A stretch of DNA of 64,000 nt from Luscinia megarhynchos (Eukaryota; Chordata; Aves; Passeriformes; Turdidae): NCBI GenBank assembly GCA_034336665.1, contig JAPFBE010000002.1, forward strand, positions 14,672,906 to 14,736,905, in the 5' to 3' direction. Both the position numbers and the translations under genes were made by a program. Below the pieces are notes generated by a model. That model saw only the letters and a program-made list of their open reading frames with translations, had not been told where the DNA came from and did not search any database. Positions 26,738-38,200 of the stretch are shown here, piece by piece. Each line of letters opens with the position of its first letter. Within the stretch, counting starts at the first letter, position 1.

Positions 26738-29665
26738 CTATAAAACAAATTGCAAATGTACAAAATTGTTAAAGAATAGAAGGCTGGTATAAAAAATGTG
26801 GGCACACATATCTGCACTTGACAGATATGCTGAGCAGAGAAATATTTCCTCCTGTTCCTACTTACACAAACATTTTGCCAATTTTGGTTTAAAATTAATT
26901 ACATGGTATATATTACAATATTATTCCAAAGCTAGGATTGCATTCTTCCCTTATTGTTTAATGATAGCCTATTCTTACCACTTTTCAACCATGTCCATTA
27001 AAAACAAGTGTTTTATTAAATAATTTCTAAGCACCATTAAAAAAGATACAAGATAAACATCATTTTAACCTGAAAAAGGGCACAGAATTATTCTGAAAAA
27101 AAAGACTATAACACAAGTTCATGTGCCTCAATATAGATATTGCACTTGAATATATTCTACACTAAAAATAAATACTAAGCTAAAGAACCTTTGCCAGTTT
27201 AATGCTCTAATGATCTCCTATTCTATGCATACACTCCCATTATTAACAGCGTGAAGTGTAAAGACATAATAAGTAATTGAAAATTAAACAATACGGTACT
27301 TCTAAGGATGTGAAGATCTTGGTGTCATCCAAAATTTTTCTCTTGGAAGATCACCCAAATAGACTATTCTGCACTTTGAATGGGGAAAAAAAACCCCAAA
27401 AAATCTACCATAAATTAATCCTTCTTGTCCTTAAGGCAAGGGAGAAGTGACAGAGTCAGTGAAGTGGAAAGGGACCACAGGAAGTTTCTATCGCAATCCC
27501 TCGTTAAAATCAGCTATGAGATCAAAGCAGCTTCCTCGGGAAGATTTTCTCAGCTTTTCCTGTCTGATCATCTCGTTTCAACTTAGGCCTATCACCTTTT
27601 GTGTTCCCACTATACACCAGTTTCCCCAGCAACCACTTCACATATGGACAGGCTGCTGCTAGGTGTCCCAGAAGTCACTTGTTCTCCAGGTTGAACAACG
27701 CAGTCTTTCCTCATACACAGAGCTCCTGCCACAACCATTCTGATGGCCTGCACTAAATCTCTCCAGAATATTAACACCTTTCTCAAACTGGGGACCAAAG
27801 CACAGGGTAGTTAGTAGTCTAAGGTGTGCTGAATGCAGGGGAGAATCACCTTGCTCAATCCCTTCACATGGTTATTGTTTGCAGTCCCATTAGCTGTTGG
27901 CCTTCCCTGCTGCAAGGCATTGGGAATGCACAGCTCACATTCAGCCTGCTGTCTGCCAAGAACTCCAGGGTCCTTTTAGCAAAGCTACATCCCAGATAGT
28001 CTGTCAGCCCCAGTCTGCATTATTACAGGGGGTACTTTCTTCCCAGGGAAACATGGAATTTGTACCTCTTGATTTTCATGAGATACCTCAAAGCACATAC
28101 AGTCCTATGGGCTTTTATGGATTGAGTATCTTCAATTTATCCTTATTCACTACTCATCAGTCTCCTTGACCCCTTTCACTAAGCACAAGGCACTGAAGCC
28201 ACAAAGGCATTAAATAACTCAACAACCTCTATATTTGCTGTAATTCATCCCATTCATCCCCAATCCCATGTTTTCTTTCAGCCTTTTATTACAAATGCAG
28301 GGCTAGCAGCTCTTCTTATCCTTGACAACTCTTGTAAATGCCAATTCCAGGTGAGCTCTGGCTTTCCTAAGGCTATTTCCAGCATGTCAAAGAGGTTATG
28401 AAGAGGCATCAAGAGGTTATCCATGACACCATCCCAGGGCACTTCTTGATTGCATACTGATAGGTTGTCTCTTCAGGAGCTGGAAGCTAAAGGCTGCCAC
28501 AAGAATGGGGGTTTAATGATACACAGGATTCCTCAAGCTGTTTGGAGAAAATATCATTCTCTCCCTGGTCAGAGGATCAGTGACAAACTCCACCCTTACT
28601 GGCCTCTCCTTGGCTCCCATCCACATGCCCTCAGCCATCCTTACAACAAAGCTAAGCTGTGTTTGTCCCTGACCTTTATCAGCAAAGCAGAAGCCACCTT
28701 AGCATTCCCCTGCTTCAGATGCTTCAACTGGTTCACCCAGTGCTTTTCACAAAAAGCAATGGATATTCGTAACAGTACTCCAGAAGAACCAAAATATTAT
28801 GGACTGGAAACACACAAAAGGCAGTTGCCTAAAATAGTTTTACTCAGATCTTCACTCATTCTTAGTTTAGCCTCCATGCCTTGTCCACACACTGGTCCTC
28901 CATTAAAAAAAAATTATATCCAAAATATCAGTATTCAGAACTTATTTTCAGTTTATTTCAGATGCTTTATTTTTAGTACTTGGCTTGTTTTAAAACTAAT
29001 TTGTGTCTAAAAAGTATATTTTAATAAGAACATGCTTTACACTAAAGCATATCTGATTCATTTTAAGAAGTAGCTCTCAGAGATGACATTTATAGACATC
29101 AACTAGTCTTTCCCTGTAGCTTACACAGTCTGAAAAAGTAAGCAGAGAACTAAAATGCAGAGGACTAAAAAAAAACAAACCCCAAAACAATGAAAGAAAA
29201 ATACCTAAACCAGCACAATTCTTAAAACTTCTTGAAACAGAAAACTGAATTATTTCATTACACATGTATTTTCCATAATAAAAAGGCTCCTATTTCTGCT
29301 TTTCCACTAAAAAAACTCAAGTTGTAATTTTAGGACATGAGATTCACAGAGATTGTAAACAATTACATTTCAGTGTACTGCAACCTGAATCTTCTATTAG
29401 GTACTCTAATAACACTGCATATTCATTTAATTTAAATTGTAATTTATAAACTGATTACAACCATTAGAAATTATTTAGGCCTATCAATGAAGGCTGTATT
29501 AAGCAAAGCATGTGCTTTGGTTAAGCTATTCTGTTGTCAAAATAGTATTCTGTAAAATTATATGCAAATGTTCTTGCAATTGGCTCATATGCATGAGGTA
29601 CTTCAAATTTTTCCTTAACAAGAACATCTTATATTAATGCTATATATTAGAACATTCAGAAGTAC
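26738..29665 (-). other. DTNBP1: DTNBP1 intron 2
   Basis: This intron is 2,928 bp. Nearly half of it is the decayed CR1 copy at about 27440-28760. The rest is AT-rich and shows nothing recognisable. Confidence 0.85.
27440..28760 (-). mobile_element. Long decayed CR1 retrotransposon copy in DTNBP1 intron 2
   Basis: The plus strand reads as the reverse complement of an avian CR1. It starts with a degenerate 3'-end segment (GTCAGTGAAGTGGAAAGGGA at about 27457). It continues through CCAGGTTGAACAACGCAGTC, a segment like the CR1 reverse-transcriptase 3' region (GAGAATCACCTTGCTCAATC), then GTTGGCCTTCCCTGCTGCAA and the CAAGAACTCCAGGGTCCTTT region. Identity to the CR1 pattern is clear from about 27450 to 28110 and weak beyond about 28200, so the 5' limit is approximate. 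No intact open reading frame remains. It lies in the same orientation as DTNBP1. A 186-codon plus-strand frame at 28450-29010 overlaps it and is antisense chance. Confidence 0.72.
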
Positions 29666-29716
29666 CTTTGTCTGCTTTTCTTTGCATCTCTTGATTTGTC
29701 GCCCAAAGTCTTCAAC
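29666..29716 (-). CDS. DTNBP1: DTNBP1 exon 2
   Basis: This 51-nt exon encodes G-LKTLGDKSRDAKKSRQ and begins the arginine codon shared with exon 3. The acceptor reads TTCATAG and the donor GTACTT. The KTL-DKSR core matches mammalian dysbindin. The basic stretch after it (DAKKSRQR here) differs from mammals and appears one residue shorter. Both boundaries fall after the second codon base (phase 2 in and out), so skipping this exon alone would keep the frame. Confidence 0.93.
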
Positions 29717-32700
29717 CTATGAATTAAAACACAAATCCATCAGACATTTACACACCAAAAATAGAGACAAATTGTTTGAACACATAGTGTGTTAATTCCA
29801 GTGTATTACAGCTAATTTTGTTTCAGCTTTTTTCCACAAACAAATCGAATTTCACTTAGTTTTGTGGAGACCCTCACATGACACTGCTGCTAAGTCTTGT
29901 GATTTTTTGTAGAAGTGCATCAGGCATTTCAGTATGAAAATTTTAATGGGAGTTGTGTATACAAGTCATCCATCTCTTGATACAGTTCTTTTACCAGACA
30001 GGAATTAAAGGCCTACATAGAAATAACCAATCCAGCCCTGAGGAATACCATTTACAGGAAGGCTCTCACAACAAGGAAAAGCATCACAGTCACACATACA
30101 CATGTACCCACTTGCCATAGCCTGCCAACACAAAACCTCCAGCAGCATCACCACAGAGCTACTGAGCATATCTGAGGCTTGTTTCACACTCAGTCCACTT
30201 CAAACTAAATGGTGTCTTGCTCCTCAAAAGCAAAAAAAAAACCCAAAACCCTCCAAAACAACCCTCCTCCTCCAACTCTTTCCACCCTTTTTCAGACAAC
30301 CTCTATATGCTAGTGAAGTTGACACAGTACAGTGAGAAACAAACCTGCTGGCTATTCCCTGACCACTCAGGCAATGACTGCCCTCAATTCCTAGGCACTT
30401 TGTGGTCACAGCCCAGGACAGTAAAAGTCAGGAAGAAATAAATGACAAAGACACAAGCAAGATGGAAATGAACTATGAGAGCCAAAGACAGCCTCCAGAC
30501 ATGACAGAGAGATATGAACTCCTGAGTGATCCACAGACTGAGAAACAACCTAAACACAGACAGATCTTCAGGCTGCTTTGAGCAGTAGTCAAATCACTCC
30601 CCTAGTCTTGACCACTATTTTCCAGGAACTCAAAGAAACATGAAAACTCTACAGCACACCAGGTGGCTGACAATTTGAGAAAAGACATGCTAAGGCAGGT
30701 CTCCACTCCCTCTCAGAGAGCTGTTTGTAACAGCCAAGCCAAGCAGAAACAAACACAGCACTGAGGAAGAAGCCCACTGCTGAAGGAAGCTGTGCAATTC
30801 TCCCTTCTCCACTGCCATGCTCCCCAGTATGCAGCCCAGCCTAAAACAGCAGCGCTCTTCTGCTCCATTTGGTTGTTTTTTCTCCTCCTGCACTTGATAA
30901 CAGGTGAATGGGTCAAAGTTTAGATCCCTTGCTCACAGGACACACAGAATTAGACAGCAGACACAACTGAGCAAGGAAGGAAGCCACAGAAATGGCTAAT
31001 AACTTGAAACTGATCTCTTTAAACCACACAACCCAGATTTAATCTTTTTCAGCAATACATACATGTTCCCATACTCCTTGGGAAGTGATATTATTTTCTT
31101 AGAAGCCCTGGAAAACCTTCCCCCTCACAATTTCATGAAATTCAACTTGTTCTACTTTGCAAGTATTTATGTGTAGTTAACAAGTTGGCCACAACTTGAC
31201 ACCAGAAATACTTTCTTTGGGTTTTGAGAATTAGACAATTTTAAGCTGAAGTCTCAAAATCACCAAATTACTTCTATTACCACTTTGGTAGGGTGCAGAA
31301 CAGAGTAATCCAGAACACCAAGATATTATGTTGAAATGAACGAAGAGTGGGCAAACCAGGTCAACTTGTGTTCTGGCTCCATGGGGACACTAAAGGAAGA
31401 AAAAAAAAAAAAAAAAGATGCCTTCCACAATCTCTGTCACTGTGGTTCTGAGGTACAGGCTCCCGATGGCCAAAAAAAAAATCCCAGATTACACTGCAGA
31501 TGAAAATACCACTTAAAGACAGGACACCGGAAGAAAGGCACATTAATGGGGCTGCCAAAACACAAAGATGGACATTATGAAATCAGGGACTGTTCTCAGA
31601 ACAAAACATTGCAACACCAGGAAGAAAGCAAAATACATGGAAATATACTGACTCCACTGCAACAAATACAGGAAAACACAGAGTTAAACGACCATCAGAT
31701 CTGGCATGTTATGACCTTTCTGTTGTCCTCTTTCACCATGTGAAAAACACCCTTTTCAAAAGGGCCTTACACTGTATTGAGGTATCAACTCCTCTGAGAA
31801 GCAAAACAGAAACTCATACAGAAATAAAGCAATGCTTTTATTTGCATTTTTAAGACAGTTTAATATTCAGTTGCTGTTTGGTAAGATGAGACCAGATAAC
31901 ATGTACTTATTTTAAGTTTCTGGGGTACACAGGCATTCCTCACTATATATAAAAATCCACCATAAGGGTATTATAAGACAGCCTCAACATTGCCAAAGAC
32001 CACACAGTTTTTAAAAGCAATTGATTATAATACGATACTCCCCTGGGGCTCACCATGAGCCAACAGCTCTGCAGGACAGGCATGACCTTGTCCTCCGGCC
32101 ACTCGCTGACTTCCAGTGACACTCACTCGGGCCACCTGCTTGTACTAAAAACAGCATCGACACGGGGCCTACCCAAATAAACCTTCCGAGACAACGCAGG
32201 AAGAATATCCTTCTAATTTTTAGTGCAAGCGTGGGGCTGTTCTATCCGCTTATCCTGCGCCTCTTTTCCCCAAGTGACAGTAACTCATCTTCCAAGGAAA
32301 AGCAAGTTTCCCCATACGCCAAGCGGCGCCCAGAAATGCTCTTTAAGGGATTACGCTGATCCATAAAGCCTTGAAGATCGGTAACTTCATTAAAAATTCA
32401 AGCGCGTTAATTGACCCCATTCACATCTCCTCTCACAACAGCGGTCTGTCTGTCCCTGCCTCTCTCCTGCCTCTCCTTCCCCTGACCGCAGCCGCTTCCC
32501 CGGGCACGGCGGCTCCTCCTCCCGCTCCCCAGAGCGGCCCGGCAGCGGAGGGCTCGCCAGCCCGCCATCAGCCCGCCCAGCCCAGGCGGGAGCACAGGGG
32601 ATCGGGACCCTGCAGCCGCGACCCCAGCCCGTCCCCGCACTCAGGAGGGCACCCCGGCTGACAGAGCGGCCAGGACAGCGGCTCCCATCTGCGCAATCTC

Positions 32701-32841
32701 CTCCTCTTCCTCCCTCCCTGTGCCAGTCCCCGCCTCCCCGGCCCCCGGTCACCTGCTTCCCCCCCTGCCCCGGCCGGCTGCGGGACGCGGGCCGCTCCCC
32801 CGCTCCCCCCGCAGCCCCGCGGTGCCCTAGGCGATACCCAC
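29717..32841 (-). other. DTNBP1: DTNBP1 intron 1
   Basis: This intron is 3,125 bp. It starts inside the CpG island, so its first 400 bp or so (32420-32841) are GC-rich. The remainder is ordinary sequence with an A17 run at 31400-31416. No further exon or mobile element was recognised. Confidence 0.85.
31400..31416. repeat. A17 homopolymer
   Basis: This is the longest uninterrupted A run in the window, in intron 1. No adjacent element was recognised. Confidence 0.9.
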
Positions 32842-33040
32842 CCGGCGGTGAGGTCCTGCTGGACGCTCAGCAGCCGCTCCCGCAGCGTCTCCAGCATCTT
32901 CCCGGCCCTGCCCGGCTGCGAAGGCCAGCGCCGGAGGGCGGGGCGCGGGCGGGGCTCGGCTGAGCTCCCGCCTCGCTGCCGCCTCCCCTCAGCCCGCCCC
33001 GGCCTCTCTGCCCTCCCGGCTCCCGGAGCGGCCTCCGCGG
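32420..33040. promoter_or_regulatory. DTNBP1: CpG island covering DTNBP1 promoter and exon 1
   Basis: This is a sharp switch from AT-rich sequence to about 600 bp of very GC-rich, CpG-dense DNA, unique in the window. It covers the first 400 bp of intron 1, coding exon 1, the 5' UTR and the presumed transcription start, as expected for a widely expressed vertebrate gene. The long open frames on both strands here arise from the lack of AT-rich stop codons and are not genes. The boundaries are judged by eye. Confidence 0.9.
32842..32897 (-). CDS. DTNBP1: DTNBP1 exon 1, coding part
   Basis: This holds the start codon and first 18 complete codons of dysbindin, MLETLRERLLSVQQDLTA, plus two bases (GG) of the next codon. 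The ATG lies at 32897-32895 on the minus strand with A at -3, a good initiation context. The first 15 residues are identical to the mammalian N-terminus as I recall it, which fixes the start. The donor is GTGGGT at 32841-32836. Joined to exon 2 it completes a glycine codon and reads on into LKTL. The exon sits inside the CpG island, and the 5' UTR continues to higher coordinates for an unknown distance. Another GT five bases downstream (GTATCG) would shift the frame and is not favoured. Confidence 0.96.
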
Positions 33041-33050
33041 TTATTTTAAA
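32898..33050 (-). promoter_or_regulatory. DTNBP1: DTNBP1 core promoter and 5' UTR with GC boxes
   Basis: Just upstream of the start codon are two Sp1-type GC boxes on the plus strand (GGGCGGGGC at 32936-32944 and again at 32947-32955). An inverted one (CCCGCCCC) is at 32993-33000. No convincing TATA box is placed well; an AT-rich TTTAAAATAA on the minus strand at 33041-33050 is possible but isolated. The transcription start is not determined and probably lies between about 32930 and 33020. A CpG-island, GC-box promoter implies broad expression. That last point is inference. Confidence 0.65.
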
Positions 33051-33139
33051 GACCGTGGGGAAGCCCCTTGGCAGGTTGGAACCCCCGCCAGAGTGATTTT
33101 GACTTCAGCGATGGTAGCGTAGGAGTTACCTCCGTAGAG

Positions 33140-33565
33140 ATACAAAGCTGATCAAGGGCCTGGAGCATCTCTTTTACGAGGAAAGGCTGAGGGAAGGAGT
33201 TGGGCCTGTGCTGCTTTGAGAAGAGGCACCTGAGGAGGACCATGTAAGTGTCTGTAGGAGTCTGAAGGGACTGCCAAGGGGATGTAACCAGGCTCTTCTT
33301 GGAGGTGCCAAGCAATAGGACAAGAGGCAACATGCATAAACTGATGCCGAGGGAGTTCCACCAGAATATGAGGAAGAACTTGACTGTGCAGGTGGTGCTG
33401 GAACAGGTTGCCCAGAGGGGTTGTGGTTTCCCTATTTGGAGATATTCAAGATCCATCTGGATGCAATCCTGTGCCATGTGCTCTGAGGTGACCCTGCTTG
33501 AGCAGGCAGGTTGGACCAGGTGACCCACTGTGGTCCCTTCCAACCTCACCTATCCTGTGAACTCA
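33140..33565 (+). mobile_element. CR1 fragment next to the DTNBP1 promoter
   Basis: This is sense-orientation CR1 3' sequence. Recognisable CR1 landmarks in order are GATCAAGGGCCTGGAGCATC, ACGAGGAAAGGCTGAGGGA, GGACAAGAGGCAAC, GAACAGGTTGCCCAGAGG, GGAGATATTCAAGATCCATC and the 3' end TGGTCCCTTCCAACCTCACC. A decayed tail (ATCCTGTGA) follows. The copy is truncated at its 5' end, as is usual for CR1. The 167-codon minus-strand frame at 33046-33549 is antisense to it and not a gene. It begins about 100 bp outside the CpG island and points away from DTNBP1. Confidence 0.93.
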
Positions 33566-35237
33566 GGGAATCAGGCTCTGTGATAAAATCTTGAAAGTAC
33601 AGAAGGCAAAACCACTGGGTGTCCCTCGGGTTATCAGGTTGTTGGAGTAAGAGATGGATGATAATCTTTCAAAGTCCTTGCAAAGCAGGTAGTTGAATTG
33701 TTTGTCTATGTGTCCCACCACAGTTTACTTTGGAGACAGCTGGACTTCTCTATATACTAGCAATTCTTACAAACAATCACTTAAAAGAAAAGAGGCTGAT
33801 CTTATTATTTACAAATAGTAAATAACACAGTGAAAAGTTTAAATTACATTTCTAGGTACTGTCTGCACAAGTAAGAACCGTTAGGAATCATTCAGCAAAT
33901 CTTTAGACAGTTTAAGTGGAATCAAGACCTTTTCAGAACAATTGCCCAGTCTTTCTGGATGGCCATATTTAGTTACAGTAACAGGAAGACAGTCTCACAC
34001 CCTATGTGTGTTTTCAGTTAATGCTTGAATGACGTGGAAATAGGATTTAGGTGGATCTGGGAAATCTTAGACTTCCATTTTATTGAGACTTCAACTTTTA
34101 GAAAAAGCTGAGATTTCAAAGCCAAAACATTTTATTTTCTGACCAATTCAATTTTGGTTGAAAGTTCCAAAAATATGAGGAAAAGAGCATTGAAATACTT
34201 TGTTACAAGGAGAAAGTATGCAGAGGGCAACTGCTGGATGTGTCATTTGATACTGGAGAAGTATATTCAGGAGTGGTTAGAGGTACTTTGAATCAACTGG
34301 AAAATTGACACCATCACAATCCCAACACACCTTGTGTGCTTTTAGAAGAATATATATGATTGTTTCTGATTTGACATGTGGAAAAAAAGAAAGTATTGGT
34401 CTGTGGCATAAAGACAAATTAAATGCCTGCTAAAAGAAAAATGGTTGGGTTGATATTCCAAACACTGAAATTGATGTAACTTGCCTTATCTTGAGGTCAG
34501 AAAGACAACTTTCATGGCAGACTGCATATAAAGTTCTGTAAAGAAATGTATGACATTTAGAAGGTATTTTTCTCGTGCTTGACCTAACAACAATATCTGA
34601 AAATAGAGACTTCCCACTTGCCTGGGTAGTTAATTCTTTAGACAAGGAGGGGAAGGCCTTGAATCAAATGTTTTCTGATGTACTCACAGACACACAGTAC
34701 AAAAGCTGTGCAATCTGGCCTTATGTAATATATGAAGTTACAGGAATTAAAGTGGTCAGATGACAAGGCAGGCGTTTTATCCTTTGATTTTCAGCTTTCC
34801 TTTGAGAAATCATATTAATTTCTTCAGTGTTACATATTTTCAATTTTCTTGTGAATGGTGTTTGTCAGTGGTGGCCCTGCTAATTCACAGTGAATAAGCA
34901 CTTTTAGACTCCATTGCCTCTTTTACGGTTAGAAAAACTGTTCATAAACTGCTGTACAGTTTTGTTTCTCATGTCTGTGTAGATTTGGGGAGAAGATATG
35001 TGTTAAGATAATATTAACAGTCACTAATTCTAGAAGTACAAGACTGGAAGAAACTTCTAAAAGTACGTGCCCTACTCAAGGGCTGTGATGAATTATAAAT
35101 ACACTGTAAACTTTTGTCTAACTGGTTGTTAGGAATTTAAAATTAAGGAGATTCTGCAAGCTCCTTATCAGCTCACATGTTTAGCTTGATCTTCTTTTTT
35201 GTTTCTAGAATGAATAGGCCTGGTTTAATTTTTAATA

Positions 35238-35263
35238 TTTTTTTTTCCCTTTTTTTTTTTTTT
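35238..35263. repeat. T-rich simple repeat
   Basis: This is a pyrimidine tract of T runs broken by CCC and followed by CCCCC. It is low-complexity sequence with no inferred function. Confidence 0.85.
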
Positions 35264-38200
35264 CCCCCAAACTTCTTATGTGTGTTGATCTGATCTGGAC
35301 ATTCCCCAGTTTGTCCAGACAGTGCAGATCTATAGCATTTCCATTGCTAAAGCTGAATTACATGGCTTCATTTTGAACACGTATTTATACTAATCTATTA
35401 ATATCTATGTACAATAGCAATTAATTTAACAAGCAACTCTGAGACAGGAGCAGATCCTTCAGGTGTTAATTCATCACAGGGCCACCTAAAATTCTGCCAA
35501 GGGCTTTGGGTCAAGTTTTCTAGAGATAAAATTAATGCTAAATAACTTTTTGGTATCAATGACCTGTTCTGCTCATTTAGTAATTAAGTAGTTCATAGCT
35601 GGTTATTTGATATTAATTCTGACCTGAATTTAAGTGAGGACTTCCTAGTTTATTCTTCTGCTTCTCTGATACAAGCACATGTAATATCTTCTGTGAATTC
35701 ACTGTAAGTGACTATACTGGTCTGTACAAAAATGCATAGGCATTCTGTGCTTTGCACATCTGTAAGGAGTAGTGATATAAATCAGTAGCAATAAATCTTT
35801 AGAGCAAAAAGCTCAGAAATTTATTTGACTGTATAACCCTTGTGTCAAATGAAGATTTCTTTTCTTTTCTAGATCAGCCTCCCTTAGAAGCATAAATTAG
35901 GCTACATTTCTGTGGTAGGCTATGCAGTACAAAGTCATCCCTAGTCGTGCTTTTCCATAGTTCCACTTTTTCCTAGGCTTTAGTGACCCCCATTTAGATT
36001 TACTTTAGATTAATCTAGACTGCTCTGAAAGAGTGATACTGCAGACACCAGGCTCATGCCTGTTAAGCTTTTCAGTGAAAGATGATTTTGAATACTTTCC
36101 CATTATGCTGATATGATGTGAAATGTAGTTTGTTTAGGTATCTATCTGGTTTGTGTCTTGATTTCTTCTTTTGAGTGCAGTTAGCTTGATAACCTCCCAT
36201 ATGACATTCTCAATCTGATTAGAAATAATGAAAAAAACTCTCAGCCCTTTCAGAATCTCTCAGGTTTGTGGAAGTAATTTTTGTCCTCCTTAATTCTTGC
36301 TGATAGTATGGTTTAACAATCTTTATATTCTGAGTGCAAATTTAAGAGTTTTTGGATTTAATAATCTGTAGAATATGATTAAAACTCAACTAGTGGATAT
36401 TATAGCTCTTCAATTCTATACATATTTTGTTCAGCCAGCTAGATCTGTACTAATACAAAGCTTAAATATTGTTAGAAACACCCGAGACAAAATTTAAGTC
36501 TAGAAATCTGCTACTACCATTGTAATTGATAAAGACTTTAACGAAAGTGTGTCTGAAGGTCTGATTCAACATTTCTTGCAGGAATTCCACTGCATGCTGA
36601 AAAGAATTGTTGGCACCTATCAAAAAGTTTTATATGCCCGAAGCTTCAGCAGGGTTACATTGTATCAGCAGAAACTAAATTTAAGCATTACATCCTAAGA
36701 ACTGTCTGTCATAGTCTCAGCTTTATCCTGAGGCCTCATTACCATTTCTAGCAGCTTCTAAGAGCTTTCTTTTCCAAATTAACCTATATAGCTTTCTAAT
36801 AAGGGTTAATTTCTGCTCTTACCTGTACTAACCCTCGGGGGTTTAGCTATGTAATAGGCTCTGCAGCTGACATGAAGTTTTTATGTTATATGTATAGAGA
36901 ATATATTTTAATCTCTATAAAGGAAGTTGTGAAGGAGGGTTTTTTTTTTCATTTGTGTGGTCGGGATTTTAATTTTTTTACCCCCCTGTAAATAGCAGAA
37001 GAAGAAATGGACAGTAATCATTACCAACCCTAAAGAGAACTTGAAGAATAATTTCTGCATATCAAATAAAAATATTCTTAATTCAGTTCACACAAGAACA
37101 GGTATGGGACTTAATCTCCAGGTTAATATATGTTCAAAGACTTGTTTAGATGTTAACTTTTTAATGGACTACCTTTTTGACTGCATGAAAGTGAATTATA
37201 ATTCTCAAATAAAAATCAAATCATATCTTGCTTCCGTTTCACTGTTTCTATGAAATAGACGGTGGTGAGGGAGGCACATTGTAGCAATAGATAAAAGCTA
37301 TGGTGAAATTCCTTGGTCCTCATCTCCCACTCCCCTTACATTATATCTAGTGAATGAAGACATGATGAATTCCTACCTTTCTGAACTGTAAGGAAAAACT
37401 GGGGGTGGAGGGAATCAGTGGCTAAGCAGAGTTATGAAGCTAAACAGGAATTAGGATCCTCCTTCTGCAGGACCTTAATTGCTGTTGGGGAGAGGACAAG
37501 AGCACATCCTTTGGGACAGACTGTTCCAAGGGCAACCTACAGTTATACTTGACTGGATGAGATGGCAAAACGTCCTGATGTGATGGGAGTGACCATCTCA
37601 ACATGGCTGCTGTATTCAGTGCGATGACTTTGCATTTTCTTAATCTTCGGTAACAACTATGTGCAGTCATGGAGATGTTGGTAAAATTTTCTGTCATCAT
37701 TGAAGCTGGCAGACCCTGAAAACTATTTAGAAAGCAGGATATGGACTCCTGTTATCTTTCCCCTCCTCTTTCCTGCCTTCACTTTATTCCTAGTCTTCAA
37801 TATTTTTACTGTATGAGGTTGTGAGCTCTAGGGTTTTTCCACCAGTGAGCTTGCAAGTGGAAGTTGGGCCTGAAACTGTAATTTCTACTCTTACTGAAGT
37901 TTTCTGTCATTTTTTGTGTGCTTTTGCTATGAAAGTATTGGAATAGGTCAGTAGTGCTCCCAGATTACTTCAGTTCCTTTTGTCTCTTTCTAAATTGGTT
38001 GACTTGACTTTGACATTGTGTAAAAGACCACAAAGCAAGATTTTCTTCTATCAAAAGCACAACTAATAGGAAGGCTACGTCAAAAATGTGGACTTTATTA
38101 AAAAATTTATAATTTGGATTCTCTCAGTCTTTTGAATCTTCTGTACAACTAAAATTTTCAAATTTAATAATGCAACAGCTTCCAGAAAGAAAGTGAGGAT

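Larger units (their letters stand above)
1..32897 (-). other. DTNBP1: DTNBP1 gene, 5' portion (dysbindin, BLOC-1 subunit)
   Basis: Dysbindin is a coiled-coil protein of the BLOC-1 complex, which acts in cargo sorting from endosomes to lysosome-related organelles such as melanosomes and platelet dense granules, and in neurons at synapses. Seven minus-strand exons joined in order encode a protein that matches vertebrate dysbindin as I remember it: the N-terminus MLETLRERLLSVQQD, then [37 protein letters not shown] and KELETFK. Exon lengths are 56 (coding), 51, 51, 61, 133, 133 and 23 nt. They sum to 508 nt, or 169 codons plus one base, of roughly 350 codons in the human protein. The gene runs off the left edge. 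The visible introns (0.7 to 11.4 kb) are much shorter than in human, where the gene covers about 140 kb. Confidence 0.97.

Noticed and set aside
28450..29010. Longest open frame in the window (186 codons, plus strand)
   Set aside because: It lies antisense within the decayed CR1 and intron 2 of DTNBP1, has no recognisable domain and its composition is unlike conserved protein.
32371..33096. Several 70-120-codon frames on both strands in the CpG island
   Set aside because: High GC removes stop codons in all frames; products are Arg/Gly/Pro-rich. Only the MLETLRERLL frame from 32897 is real, and only as far as the donor at 32841.
33046..33549. 167-codon minus-strand frame just upstream of DTNBP1
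   Set aside because: It is the antisense strand of the CR1 fragment plus the island edge; no splice or domain support.
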